64,000 nt of DNA from JALOLG01 sp963776935 (GTDB lineage Bacteria; Actinomycetota; Acidimicrobiia; Acidimicrobiales; Ilumatobacteraceae): contig CAVZOP010000012.1 of assembly GCA_963776935.1 (NCBI GenBank), positions 186,001 through 250,000 on the forward strand, written 5' to 3'. Numbering within the stretch: position 1 is the stretch's first letter; each line of letters begins with the position of its first letter. This document shows positions 34,991 through 43,099 of the stretch, in pieces. Under the pieces are notes generated by a model. That model did not search any database. It saw only the letters and a program-made list of their open reading frames with translations, and was not told where the DNA came from. The position numbers were made by a program, and so were the translations under genes.

Positions 34991-36295
34991 ATGGCAGAGC
35001 TCTGGGGTAGCGAGACCCGCAAGGCGGTCGCGAACTTCCGGGTGTCGGGCGAGCCGATCCCGGCCAGCGTGATCCACTGGCTGGGCCGGATCAAAGCTGC
35101 GGCGGCGCGCGTGAACGCCGACCTCGGCCTGCTCGACGCCGACACGGCGGCGGCGATCGCGACCGCGGCCGACGCGGTGGCCGCCGGTGACCACGACGAC
35201 CAGTTCCCCGTCGACGTGTTCCAGACCGGATCGGGCACGTCCTCGAACATGAACGCCAACGAGGTGATCGCCACCGTCGCCGGTGGTGGCGCCCACCCCA
35301 ACGATCACGTCAATCTCGGCCAGAGCTCGAACGACGTGTTCCCGTCGGCCGTGCACCTGGCCGCCCTCGACGCGATCACGAACGAGTTGCTGCCGAGCCT
35401 CGATGTGCTCGCGTGGGCGCTGGAGGCGAAGGCGAAGGAGTATGCCAACGTCGTCAAGGCCGGACGCACGCACCTGATGGACGCCGTCCCGGTGACGCTC
35501 GGCCAGGAGTTCGGCGGCTACGCGGCGCAGGTCCGCCAGGGCCACGCCCGGATCAGCGACGCCATCCCGCGCCTCGCCCAGATCCCGCTCGGCGGCACGG
35601 CCGTCGGTACCGGGCTCAACACCCACCCCGAGTTCGCGGCGCGTGTCCGGGAGCAGCTCAGCGAGTCGAGCGGGCTCGACATCCGCCCACCCGCCGACCC
35701 GTTCGAGGCGCAGGCCAGCCGCGACGGCCTGGTCGAGACGTCCGGGGCGCTCAAGGTCCTCGCCGTCTCGCTCACCAAGATCGTGAACGACCTGCGTTGG
35801 ATGTCGAGCGGCCCGCGCACCGGACTCGGTGAGATCGTGCTGCCCGAGCTGCAGAAGGGGTCGTCGATCATGCCGGGCAAGGTCAACCCGGTGATCCCCG
35901 AAGTGGTGGCCCAGGTCGCGGCGCAGGTGATCGGCAACGACGTGGCGATCACGGTGGGCGGGATGCAGGGCAACTTCGAGCTCAACGTGATGGTGCCGAT
36001 GCTGGCCCGCAACCTGTTGCAGTCGATCCACCTGCTGACGTCGTCGACGCGGCTGCTCGCCGAGCGCTGCGTCGTCGGCATCGAAGCGAACGTCGACGCG
36101 TTGGAGCGTCACGCCGAGAACACGCTCGCCACGGCGACCGCGCTCAATCCCTACATCGGCTACGACGCGGCGGCGGTGATCGTGAAGGAGGCGGCGGCGA
36201 CCGGCCGCCCGCTGCGCGAAGTCGCCAAGGCCCACGGCGTCGCCGACGACGTCCTCGACAAAGCGCTCGACCTCCACCGCATGACCGGCGCCTGA
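34991..36295 (+). CDS. fumC: Class II fumarate hydratase
   Basis: A 434-aa enzyme of the TCA cycle that interconverts fumarate and malate, oxygen-stable and iron-free. The ATG at 34991 has GAGGAGG 8 nt upstream. Family motifs are FQTGSGTSSNMNANEVIA, KAGRTHLMDAVPVTLGQE and the superfamily signature GSSIMPGKVNP. Length is slightly below the usual 460. It converges on disA with a 12-bp gap. Confidence 0.95.
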   Translation: MAELWGSETRKAVANFRVSGEPIPASVIHWLGRIKAAAARVNADLGLLDADTAAAIATAADAVAAGDHDDQFPVDVFQTGSGTSSNMNANEVIATVAGGGAHPNDHVNLGQSSNDVFPSAVHLAALDAITNELLPSLDVLAWALEAKAKEYANVVKAGRTHLMDAVPVTLGQEFGGYAAQVRQGHARISDAIPRLAQIPLGGTAVGTGLNTHPEFAARVREQLSESSGLDIRPPADPFEAQASRDGLVETSGALKVLAVSLTKIVNDLRWMSSGPRTGLGEIVLPELQKGSSIMPGKVNPVIPEVVAQVAAQVIGNDVAITVGGMQGNFELNVMVPMLARNLLQSIHLLTSSTRLLAERCVVGIEANVDALERHAENTLATATALNPYIGYDAAAVIVKEAAATGRPLREVAKAHGVADDVLDKALDLHRMTGA

Positions 36296-36307
36296 GACCG
36301 GCTGGCG

Positions 36308-37384
36308 TCAGCTGTACTGGTCGAGGATGGTGCTCTCGGTGACGCGCTCGAGCGTCTCCTTCACGAGCAGGGCCGTGGCGGCGTCGACGCCGTCGACGGC
36401 CATCAGGTCCTCGATCGTGACCCGTTGCAGCTTCGCCAGCCCACCGAAGTGATCGGTGATCGCGGCCGCGGTCTGGTGTGGCAGGCGATGGACCCGGTGC
36501 AACAGGCGCAGCCCCTTCGGCGCCAGCTCCTGCTCGAGGTCGCTGGAGTCACCTTCGCGATGCAGCGTGGCGGCGGCGATCCGCAAGTCGAGCACCTCGT
36601 CGTCGGTGAGTCGTGACATCTCCTCGAGCGTCTGCAGCACGTCACCACCCGACGGCAGGTAGTCGGCCACGACGAGGTCGAGCTCGTCGTCGATCTCGCC
36701 GTAGAGCTCGTCGAGTTGGAGCCTGAGCAACCGGGCATCGACGCCGAGCTCGATGATCATCGTCTCGATCTCGTCGGCGATGCGATGCACCATCTCGCCG
36801 CGCTGCACGACGAGGATCACGTCGCGCAACGTCACGACGTCTTCGACCTCGACCGCGGTGAGGTTGGCGATCGCGTCGTCGAGGCGCATCTTGTACCGCT
36901 CGAGCGTCTGTAGCGCCTGGTTCGCCCGGTCGAGAAGGCGGCCGATCTCCTGCAGCTGATGCTTCGAGCCGCCGGCGTAGACGTTGATGACGCCCATCTC
37001 CTCGCTGGCGCTGATGACCGGAACGTCGAGCGACCGGGCGACGCGCTCGGCGGTGCGGTGGCGGGTTCCCGTCTCGGTGGTGGGCACCGTCGGATCGGGG
37101 ACGAGGTGGACGTTGGCCCTGGCGATGCGATCGCCGTCGGTCGAGATGATGATCGCCCCGTCCATCTTCGCCAGCTCCGACAGTCGTTGCGGGCTGTACG
37201 GCGCGTCGACGAGGAAGCCGCCCGAGCAGATCGCCAGCACCTCACGCTCGTCGGACAGCACGAGCAACGCACCCGCCTTGGCGCGCACGACGCGGTCGAT
37301 CCCATCGCGTAGCGGCGTGCCCGGCGCGACCCGAGCGAGCGCGTTGCGCATCTGCTCGTTGGCACCGCTGTACCGGACCGGCAT
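36308..37384 (-). CDS. disA: DNA integrity scanning diadenylate cyclase
   Basis: A 358-aa octameric enzyme that makes c-di-AMP and scans DNA for branched structures. The N-terminal DAC domain shows KMDGAIIIS (DGA motif) and GTRHRTAERVA (RHR motif). A helical middle domain follows, and a C-terminal helix-hairpin-helix domain (FGGLAKLQRVTIEDLMAVDG) binds DNA. The length is normal. It lies nine bases downstream of radA, the conserved bacterial pairing in which RadA modulates DisA. Confidence 0.95.
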   Translation of the reverse strand: MPVRYSGANEQMRNALARVAPGTPLRDGIDRVVRAKAGALLVLSDEREVLAICSGGFLVDAPYSPQRLSELAKMDGAIIISTDGDRIARANVHLVPDPTVPTTETGTRHRTAERVARSLDVPVISASEEMGVINVYAGGSKHQLQEIGRLLDRANQALQTLERYKMRLDDAIANLTAVEVEDVVTLRDVILVVQRGEMVHRIADEIETMIIELGVDARLLRLQLDELYGEIDDELDLVVADYLPSGGDVLQTLEEMSRLTDDEVLDLRIAAATLHREGDSSDLEQELAPKGLRLLHRVHRLPHQTAAAITDHFGGLAKLQRVTIEDLMAVDGVDAATALLVKETLERVTESTILDQYS

Positions 37385-37393
37385 GAAGGAAGA

Positions 37394-38788
37394 CTACTGG
37401 GCGCGGACGCGCTCGCCCCTTGGCGGCTCGTCGTCACCGGCGATCCCGGCCGCCGCCAAGGCCTCGGACAGGGTGGAGACACGGATCATCCGGATGCCCT
37501 CGACGCCGTTCGGGGAGTTGCCCGGCACGATGGCGCGGGCGAACCCGAGCCGCGCCGCCTCGCTCAGACGGCGGCGGGTGTGGCTGACCTGACGCAACTC
37601 GCCGCCGAGCCCGACCTCACCGAACACGGCCAGGTCGGCGGGCATCGGACAGAACGTCAGGGCGCTGACGACGGCCATGCACACCGCCAGATCGAGCCCT
37701 GGCTCGACGAGCCGGACGCCGCCGACCGTCGAGACATAGACGTCGGCGTTGCCGACCGGCTGGCGCGCCCGCTGCTGCAGCACCGCCAACAGCAGCGCCA
37801 ATCGCCCGCCGTCGACCCCCTGGGACGTGCGCCGGGCGGGCGCGTCGTACGGCGCGGGCGCGGTGAGCGCCTGCACCTCGACGACGATCGGGCGCTTGCC
37901 CTCGATCGTGGGCGCGACCGCCGAGCCCGGGATCCCGACGCGTCGGTCGGCGAGGAACAGCCCGCTCGGGTCGGGCACACCGACCAGCCCGCCGGCGGCC
38001 ATCTCGAACAAGCCGAGCTCGTCGGTGGGGCCGAAGCGGTGCTTGGTGGCGCGCAGCATCCGCAACGCGTGATGACGGTCGCCTTCGAACGACAGCACCG
38101 TGTCGACGACGTGCTCGAGGACGCGCGGCCCGGCGAGGCCGCCGTCCTTGGTGACGTGGCCAACCATCACCACCGGTACGCCGCGGCGTTTGGCCTCCAC
38201 CACCAACTGGTGGGCGCAGGCCCGCACCTGCACCACGCTGCCGGGAGGTGATCCGAGCGTGGGGTCGGCGACGGCTTGGATGCTGTCGACCACGACGAGC
38301 GCCGGCCGTATCTCGTCGATGGCGGCGACGATCTCGGGCACCGCGGTGGCCGCCAGCAGCCACAGATCGGGGCGCACCGCACCCAGCCGCTCGGCGCGCA
38401 ACCGCACCTGCTGGGCGCTCTCCTCGGCACTGACGTAGAGCGTGGTTGCCGGCCACCACGCGAGGAGCTGGAGCAGCAGCGTGCTCTTGCCGATGCCCGG
38501 TTCGCCACCGAGCAGCGTGACCGATCCGGGAACGATGCCGCCGCCGAGCACCCGGTCGAGCTCGCCGATCCCGGTCGGTTGCGGCCGGCCGACCAGGGTG
38601 TCGACGTCGCCGATCTGGACCGGTGCCGATGGAGCGAACGACGCTTCCGCCGGAGTGGTCGTCTCCGGCGGCGCGGCGAGCTCCTCGACGAGCGTGTTCC
38701 ACGCGCCGCACCCCGAACACTGGCCGGCCCACTTGGGATGTGAGGTGCCGCACTCGATGCACGCGTGGATGACCCTGGTCTTCGCCAT
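37394..38788 (-). CDS. radA: DNA repair protein RadA (Sms)
   Basis: A 464-aa RecA-like branch-migration ATPase/helicase. It has an N-terminal zinc finger (CIECGTSHPKWAGQCSGCGA), Walker A GGEPGIGKSTL, Walker B ALVVVDSIQAV, a KNRFG-type motif here written KHRFG, and a Lon-like C-terminal domain (VYVSTVGGVRLVEPGLDLAV). The ATG at 38788 is chosen over a GTG three codons upstream. Forms an operon with disA. Confidence 0.95.
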   Translation of the reverse strand: MAKTRVIHACIECGTSHPKWAGQCSGCGAWNTLVEELAAPPETTTPAEASFAPSAPVQIGDVDTLVGRPQPTGIGELDRVLGGGIVPGSVTLLGGEPGIGKSTLLLQLLAWWPATTLYVSAEESAQQVRLRAERLGAVRPDLWLLAATAVPEIVAAIDEIRPALVVVDSIQAVADPTLGSPPGSVVQVRACAHQLVVEAKRRGVPVVMVGHVTKDGGLAGPRVLEHVVDTVLSFEGDRHHALRMLRATKHRFGPTDELGLFEMAAGGLVGVPDPSGLFLADRRVGIPGSAVAPTIEGKRPIVVEVQALTAPAPYDAPARRTSQGVDGGRLALLLAVLQQRARQPVGNADVYVSTVGGVRLVEPGLDLAVCMAVVSALTFCPMPADLAVFGEVGLGGELRQVSHTRRRLSEAARLGFARAIVPGNSPNGVEGIRMIRVSTLSEALAAAGIAGDDEPPRGERVRAQ

Positions 38789-38833
38789 GCCGACCACGAT
38801 GACGAATGGGTGTGACGGCGAGGGAAGGGTTGC

Positions 38834-39805
38834 TCAGCTGACCGTGAACTCGGCCTGCATGCCGGCGGTGAAGTGCGGTGGGCCCGACGGCGCTTCCTCG
38901 CTCTCCAGGGCCGACATGTCGGTCGTGCCGACGGGGATGAAGCACAACGCGGCGTAGCGCCCGGGCGCCATCTCGATCGTCTCGGTGTCCGTGCCGCCCT
39001 GGGCACTGAACATCACGCCGGCGAACTGGACCTTGGTGAGGGCCTCCTCCTCGGGGAGGGCGAGCAGTTCCTCGAGGGTCTCGGTGACGTCGTCGTTGAT
39101 CCGGACCACGACCATCTCGTGGATCTCCTCACCGTCGTTCGTGAACGCGAACGTCGTACGGCCGGCATCGAGCGTGGCCGGAAGGTTCTGGAACGAGTAG
39201 TCGACGGCCGACACTTCGACCGTCTCGTACCCGCACGAGTCGGCGACGTACACGTCGATCGATTCGTCGGCCGCCATGTACTCGGGATCCGACGACGGGT
39301 CGTCACCGGACTCGAACCCGTCGCGGACGAGGCCGACCAGCGTCTCGACATCGGGTGCGATCTCGTCGGGTGCCGTCGACAGCGCGGCGTCGAGTTGCGG
39401 ATCGAGCGTCGCCGCGTACTCGGCCATCGCGGCGTCGATCTCCTCGGGGGTCGCGGTCTCGAAGTCGACTGCCGGTCCCTGCAGCGCCGTTGCCTCGGCG
39501 GCCAGCGCGGCGTCGCAGAAGGCCGCCGCGTCGGGAGCGTCGGACGCGTCGGTCGATGCGGGCGCCCCCGTCGTGTCGGTCGCGTCGGTGGCCTCGGTCG
39601 GCGCCGTCGTGTCGTCGCTCGGCGCCGAAGTGGCGACCGGGGCATCGGTTGCCGGCGTGGTGCTGGACGGGGCGTCGGCCGCGGCCGGCGTGTCCGTGGT
39701 TGCATCGTCGTCATCGCCGCAACCGGCGGCCACGAGCGCCAACGTCAGGCCCAATGCGGCGATCGCCCTGACATGGGCTCGGCGGACGTGCGGTGTCGGT
39801 GTCAT
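38834..39805 (-). CDS. Cupredoxin-like lipoprotein, copy A
   Basis: A 323-aa predicted lipoprotein (lipobox LVAAGCGDDDD), then a Thr/Ala/Asp linker of about 70 residues, a helical domain (FCDAALAAEATALQG) and a C-terminal beta-domain. The last domain has potential type 1 copper ligands in the expected order: His in GEEIHEMVVVRI, Cys in YAALCFIPVG, His in GPPHFTAG and Met in AGMQAEF. A Cys-to-His loop of about 20 residues is longer than in plastocyanins. An electron-carrier or copper-binding role at the outer face of the membrane is inferred. It lies 153 bp downstream of a close paralog. Confidence 0.65.
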   Translation of the reverse strand: MTPTPHVRRAHVRAIAALGLTLALVAAGCGDDDDATTDTPAAADAPSSTTPATDAPVATSAPSDDTTAPTEATDATDTTGAPASTDASDAPDAAAFCDAALAAEATALQGPAVDFETATPEEIDAAMAEYAATLDPQLDAALSTAPDEIAPDVETLVGLVRDGFESGDDPSSDPEYMAADESIDVYVADSCGYETVEVSAVDYSFQNLPATLDAGRTTFAFTNDGEEIHEMVVVRINDDVTETLEELLALPEEEALTKVQFAGVMFSAQGGTDTETIEMAPGRYAALCFIPVGTTDMSALESEEAPSGPPHFTAGMQAEFTVS

Positions 39806-39957
39806 GTGAATGGTCTCCTCGAAGTCGCGGACTCCACGCGCGGTCCAGGGGGTGAACGGGTCGGGGGAGCCGCCAGCGAGGCTAAGAGCGCCGCGTTCGG
39901 GTGCATGTCGCCAGTTCGGGTGATTCCAGGAGCCGCCGGCAGCACCTGGACCGGCGC

Positions 39958-41064
39958 TCAGGTGACGGTGAACTCGGCCGTCATGCCCACCGCGAAATGG
40001 GGTGGTCCCGGCGGTTCCTCACCCTCGCCGCTGCTCGTGGCGTCGGTCGTGCCGACCGGGATGAAGCACAGCGCCGCGTACCGGCCGGGGATGAGCTCGA
40101 GCGTCTCGGTGTCGGTCTCGCCCTGGGCGCCGACGGTCGAACCGATGAACTGGACCTTGGACGATGCGTCGTCCTCGAGGGCGAGGATCTCGCCGATGGT
40201 CTCGGTGACGTCGTCGTCGATCCGGAACACGACCATCTCGTGGATCTCCGCACCGTTGTTCGTGAACACGAACGACGTGCGACCGGCAGCCACCGATGTC
40301 GGGAGGTTCTCGAACGCGTACTCGACGGCAGACACCGCGATCGTGTCGTACCCGCAGGAATCGGCGATGAACACGTCGACTCGTTCGTCGGCCGCGCGGT
40401 AGTCGGGGTCGGACGCGACGTCTGCAGCCGTGGCCAGGCTCGAGCGGACGAGGTCGGTCACCGTCGTGACATCGGGCGCGATTGCGGCGGGCGCGGCGGC
40501 GACCGACGCGCTCAGCAGTGGGTCGAGTGCCGTCGCGTGGGCGGCCGTCGCGGCGGCGATCTCCTCCGCCGTCGCGGTTGCGACGTCGACATCGGGGCCG
40601 CGGACGAACGTGGTCTCGGCGGTGACGAACGCGTCGCAGAACGCCTGCGTCGCGGCGTCGATCGCAGGCCCGGTCGTCGTCGGCGCTGCGGTGCTGGCCG
40701 GTGGCTCGGCGCTCTCGGTCGTCGGCACCCCGGAGGAGCCCGCCGCGTCAGTCCCGGTGGGCGGCTCGGTGCCGGTGTCGGGAGCCGACGTGCGGGTGGG
40801 TGCCTGCGTCTCGGTCCCGGGGTCGGTGGTCGCCGGCGACTGCGAATCGGACGATGCGCCGGTTGCATCGCCCTCGCTCGCCGCGCCGGCGTCACCGACT
40901 GCGCTCTCGATGGTGTCCGTCGGATCCTCGGCCGCCGGCTCGTAGGCGTCGTTGCCGTCGTCGCGGCATCCGGCACCGAGCATCGCGAGTGCGGTGACGA
41001 GGGCTCCGATGGCGATGGTCAATGGGCGACGCAGAGACGTGCACGGTACTCGGATCGTCGCCAC
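39958..41064 (-). CDS. Cupredoxin-like lipoprotein, copy B
   Basis: A 368-aa paralog of the neighbouring protein with the same order: lipobox MLGAGCRDD, a longer Thr/Pro/Ser linker, the helical domain (FCDAFVTAETTFVRG) and the C-terminal beta-domain (GAEIHEMVVFRI, YAALCFIPVG, GPPHFAVGM). All four potential copper ligands are kept. The GTG at 41064 lies on one of two ACGTCTAC repeats shared with the divergent HTH gene's upstream region. Tandem duplication is the likely origin. Confidence 0.65.
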   Translation of the reverse strand: MATIRVPCTSLRRPLTIAIGALVTALAMLGAGCRDDGNDAYEPAAEDPTDTIESAVGDAGAASEGDATGASSDSQSPATTDPGTETQAPTRTSAPDTGTEPPTGTDAAGSSGVPTTESAEPPASTAAPTTTGPAIDAATQAFCDAFVTAETTFVRGPDVDVATATAEEIAAATAAHATALDPLLSASVAAAPAAIAPDVTTVTDLVRSSLATAADVASDPDYRAADERVDVFIADSCGYDTIAVSAVEYAFENLPTSVAAGRTSFVFTNNGAEIHEMVVFRIDDDVTETIGEILALEDDASSKVQFIGSTVGAQGETDTETLELIPGRYAALCFIPVGTTDATSSGEGEEPPGPPHFAVGMTAEFTVT

Positions 41065-41086
41065 GTCTACATCTGTTGACGTCTAC
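41063..41086. promoter_or_regulatory. Direct repeats ACGTCTAC, 16-bp spacing
   Basis: ACGTCTAC occurs at 41063-41070 and 41079-41086 in the 36-bp divergent space before the HTH gene. A TAGAGT sequence (41090-41095) follows at the right distance to be the -10 of a leaderless HTH transcript. The repeats could be the binding site of the HTH protein itself; this is inference. Confidence 0.4.
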
Positions 41087-41100
41087 GGCTAGAGTCACCC

Positions 41101-41319
41101 GTGATGTGTCCGATGGTGAACACCGACGACCTGTGCGACTCGCACGAAGTGGCCCGCCTGCTCGGCCTGTCGCACCCCAACAGCGTGTTCGGCTACCTGC
41201 GCCGCTACCACGATCTGCCCCGGCCGGTGATCAGCCTCGGCCGCGGGCGCACCGCGCTGTGGCTGCGGCCCGAGATCGTCGCCTGGCGCGAGCGGCGTCC
41301 GGGGCGAACGTCGCGATGA
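41101..41319 (+). CDS. Small AlpA/excisionase-like HTH protein
   Basis: A 72-aa DNA-binding protein. CDSHEVARLLGLSHPNSVFG is a MerR/excisionase-type helix-turn-helix and LPRPVISLGRGRTALWLRPE the following wing, close to AlpA-like regulators. Starts at GTG 41101, ATG 41104 or ATG 41113 are all possible; no ribosome-binding site is seen, and a leaderless message is likely. Its stop overlaps the methionine aminopeptidase start by four bases. Confidence 0.7.
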   Translation: MMCPMVNTDDLCDSHEVARLLGLSHPNSVFGYLRRYHDLPRPVISLGRGRTALWLRPEIVAWRERRPGRTSR

Positions 41320-42272
41320 GCCGGCTGCGCGCCAACGAGCCCTGCTGGTGCGGCAGCCGGGCCAAGCTCAAGCGATGCCACGGCGACCATGAGCGCTATC
41401 GACGGCACGTCGTCCGACCGGGCGTGATCGGGCCGATGCGGCCGGTCGACGAGTCGATCGCCCGCCCGGCGTACGTCGGCACCGGCCGGCGGTCGCCCCC
41501 GTCGAGTCGCCAGATCATCACCGGCGAGGCGCTCGTGCGCCTCCGCAACGCATGTCGCGTCGCGGCCGAGGTGCTCGTCGAGGCCGGAGCCGCCGTGCGG
41601 CCCGGCATCACCACCGACGAGATCGACGCGATCGCGCACGCCGCGTATGTCGCCCGAGGCGCGTACCCGAGCACGCTCGGCTACGGCACGTACACGAAGT
41701 CGGTGTGCACGTCGGTGAACGAGATCGTGTGCCACGGGATCCCCGACAACCGTCCGTTGCGCGAGGGCGACATCGTCAACATCGACGTGACCGCGTACCT
41801 CGACGGCATGCACGGCGACACGTCGGCGACGTTCGCGGTCGGTGGCCTCGACGCCCTCGACGAACCCACGCGTGCGCTCGTCGACACCACGCGCGAGGCG
41901 ACGCTGGCCGGCATCGCTGCCGTCGGTCCAGGCCGCCACCTACGCGACATCGGCCGCGCGGTCGAGTCGTTGGCGTCGGCGCGCGGCTATGGCGTGGTGC
42001 GCGACTACGGCGGGCACGGGATCGGTGAGATCTTCCACGCCCCGCCCCACGTATCGCACGTCGACGCGCCCACTGATCCGCTGCCGTTGGTGCCCGGTCT
42101 GTGCTTCACGGTCGAGCCGATGATCACCGCCGGCGTGCACACCCACCACGAGTGGGATGACGGTTGGACGGTGGCGACCGACGACGGGTTGCCGTCGGCT
42201 CAGTTCGAACACACGGTCATCGTCACCGACGACGGTGTCGAGGTGCTCACAGTCACTGCTCGTGACGTCTGA
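41316..42272 (+). CDS. map: Type I methionine aminopeptidase with SEC-C zinc motif
   Basis: A 318-aa cytoplasmic enzyme that removes the initiator methionine. The N-terminus carries a SEC-C motif (CWCGSRAKLKRCHG), which tethers some aminopeptidases to the ribosome. The catalytic core shows the metal ligands in NIDVTAYLDGMHGD, GGHGIGEIFHAPP, FTVEPMI and QFEHTVIV. The ATG overlaps the preceding HTH gene by four bases. Actinobacteria often carry two or more map genes; this is the SEC-C form, distinct from the map that follows adk. Confidence 0.92.
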   Translation: MSRLRANEPCWCGSRAKLKRCHGDHERYRRHVVRPGVIGPMRPVDESIARPAYVGTGRRSPPSSRQIITGEALVRLRNACRVAAEVLVEAGAAVRPGITTDEIDAIAHAAYVARGAYPSTLGYGTYTKSVCTSVNEIVCHGIPDNRPLREGDIVNIDVTAYLDGMHGDTSATFAVGGLDALDEPTRALVDTTREATLAGIAAVGPGRHLRDIGRAVESLASARGYGVVRDYGGHGIGEIFHAPPHVSHVDAPTDPLPLVPGLCFTVEPMITAGVHTHHEWDDGWTVATDDGLPSAQFEHTVIVTDDGVEVLTVTARDV

Positions 42273-42313
42273 GCCACCCGCCGTTGACGATCACTTTGTT
42301 ATTGGGACGCGCC

Positions 42314-42319
42314 TATATT
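42314..42319 (+). promoter_or_regulatory. Possible -10 element for the VOC gene
   Basis: TATATT stands within an AT-rich island (about 42290-42320) that is exceptional for this region. It would give a 5' UTR of about 60 nt before the VOC start. A TTGACG lies 24 bp upstream, too far for a standard -35. Confidence 0.35.
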
Positions 42320-42386
42320 CGCCCTGCTCAGTCGTGGTAGAACGCACGCCGACGGGTCCCGGCAGTCAGCCCAGGAGGGAAATCCG

Positions 42387-42968
42387 ATGGCAACCAAGTC
42401 CCCATTGTGGGAAGGCGTCCAATGCGTCGCGCTCGTGACGTCCGACATGGACATGACGATGCGTTTCTGGCACGAAGTGCTGGGCGCCGAGATCGTGGCG
42501 ACGACGACGACCGATGCGTACCGCGCGTACTACTTCCGCGTCGGCGACACGCAGACGGTCGCGTTCTTGGAGTACCGGGGCGTCGATCACGAGCGGTACG
42601 CCAAGCCCGTCGGAGTCGCCTATCCACTGGCGTCGCAGTTCGACCACCTGTCGTTGAACTTGGCGAGCGAGGCCGCGGTGCTCGCGCTGCGAACACGGCT
42701 CATCACGTACGGCTGCGAGGTCTCCGACGTCGTCGACCGCGGCATCGCCCGCTCGATCTACTTCACCGACCCGACCGGCATCGCGCTCGCTGCATCGTGG
42801 TGGACGGTCGACCTCGATGCCGGCAGCTTCGAAGACCTCGCCCGGTTCCAGGATTCCGATCCGGTGCCGGCCCTCGTCGAGTTGCAGAGCACGGGGAAGA
42901 TCGCATCGACACCGCGGACCTCGCTCGTCGACGACGTCGTGCGCGAGCCGAGCAACTCACGACCCTGA
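42387..42968 (+). CDS. VOC family (glyoxalase/dioxygenase fold) protein
   Basis: A 193-aa protein with AGGAGG 8-9 nt before the ATG. Paired beta-alpha-beta-beta-beta units are visible: VQCVALVTSDMDMTMRFWHE with YYFRVGDTQTVAFLEY, then FDHLSLNLASEAAVLALRTR with SIYFTDPTGIALAASW. This is the vicinal oxygen chelate fold with likely metal ligands His (FDHLS) and Glu. The reaction is unknown; members include dioxygenases, glyoxalases and resistance proteins. It is monocistronic. Confidence 0.75.
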   Translation: MATKSPLWEGVQCVALVTSDMDMTMRFWHEVLGAEIVATTTTDAYRAYYFRVGDTQTVAFLEYRGVDHERYAKPVGVAYPLASQFDHLSLNLASEAAVLALRTRLITYGCEVSDVVDRGIARSIYFTDPTGIALAASWWTVDLDAGSFEDLARFQDSDPVPALVELQSTGKIASTPRTSLVDDVVREPSNSRP

Positions 42969-43099
42969 CCCGAACCGAGGGTCCCACCGCGACGGATTCC
43001 ACCGCGACGCCGACGTAGCGACATCCCTTGCGGTGGCGGCCGCCCTCCATCAGACTCACACGGTCCAGTCCGGACGGCACAGGATCTGAGGGGGTTGTC

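Noticed and set aside
42286..42320. Full sigma-70 promoter TTGACG to TATATT
   Set aside because: The spacing is 24 bp, outside the usable range; only the -10-like element was kept, with low confidence.
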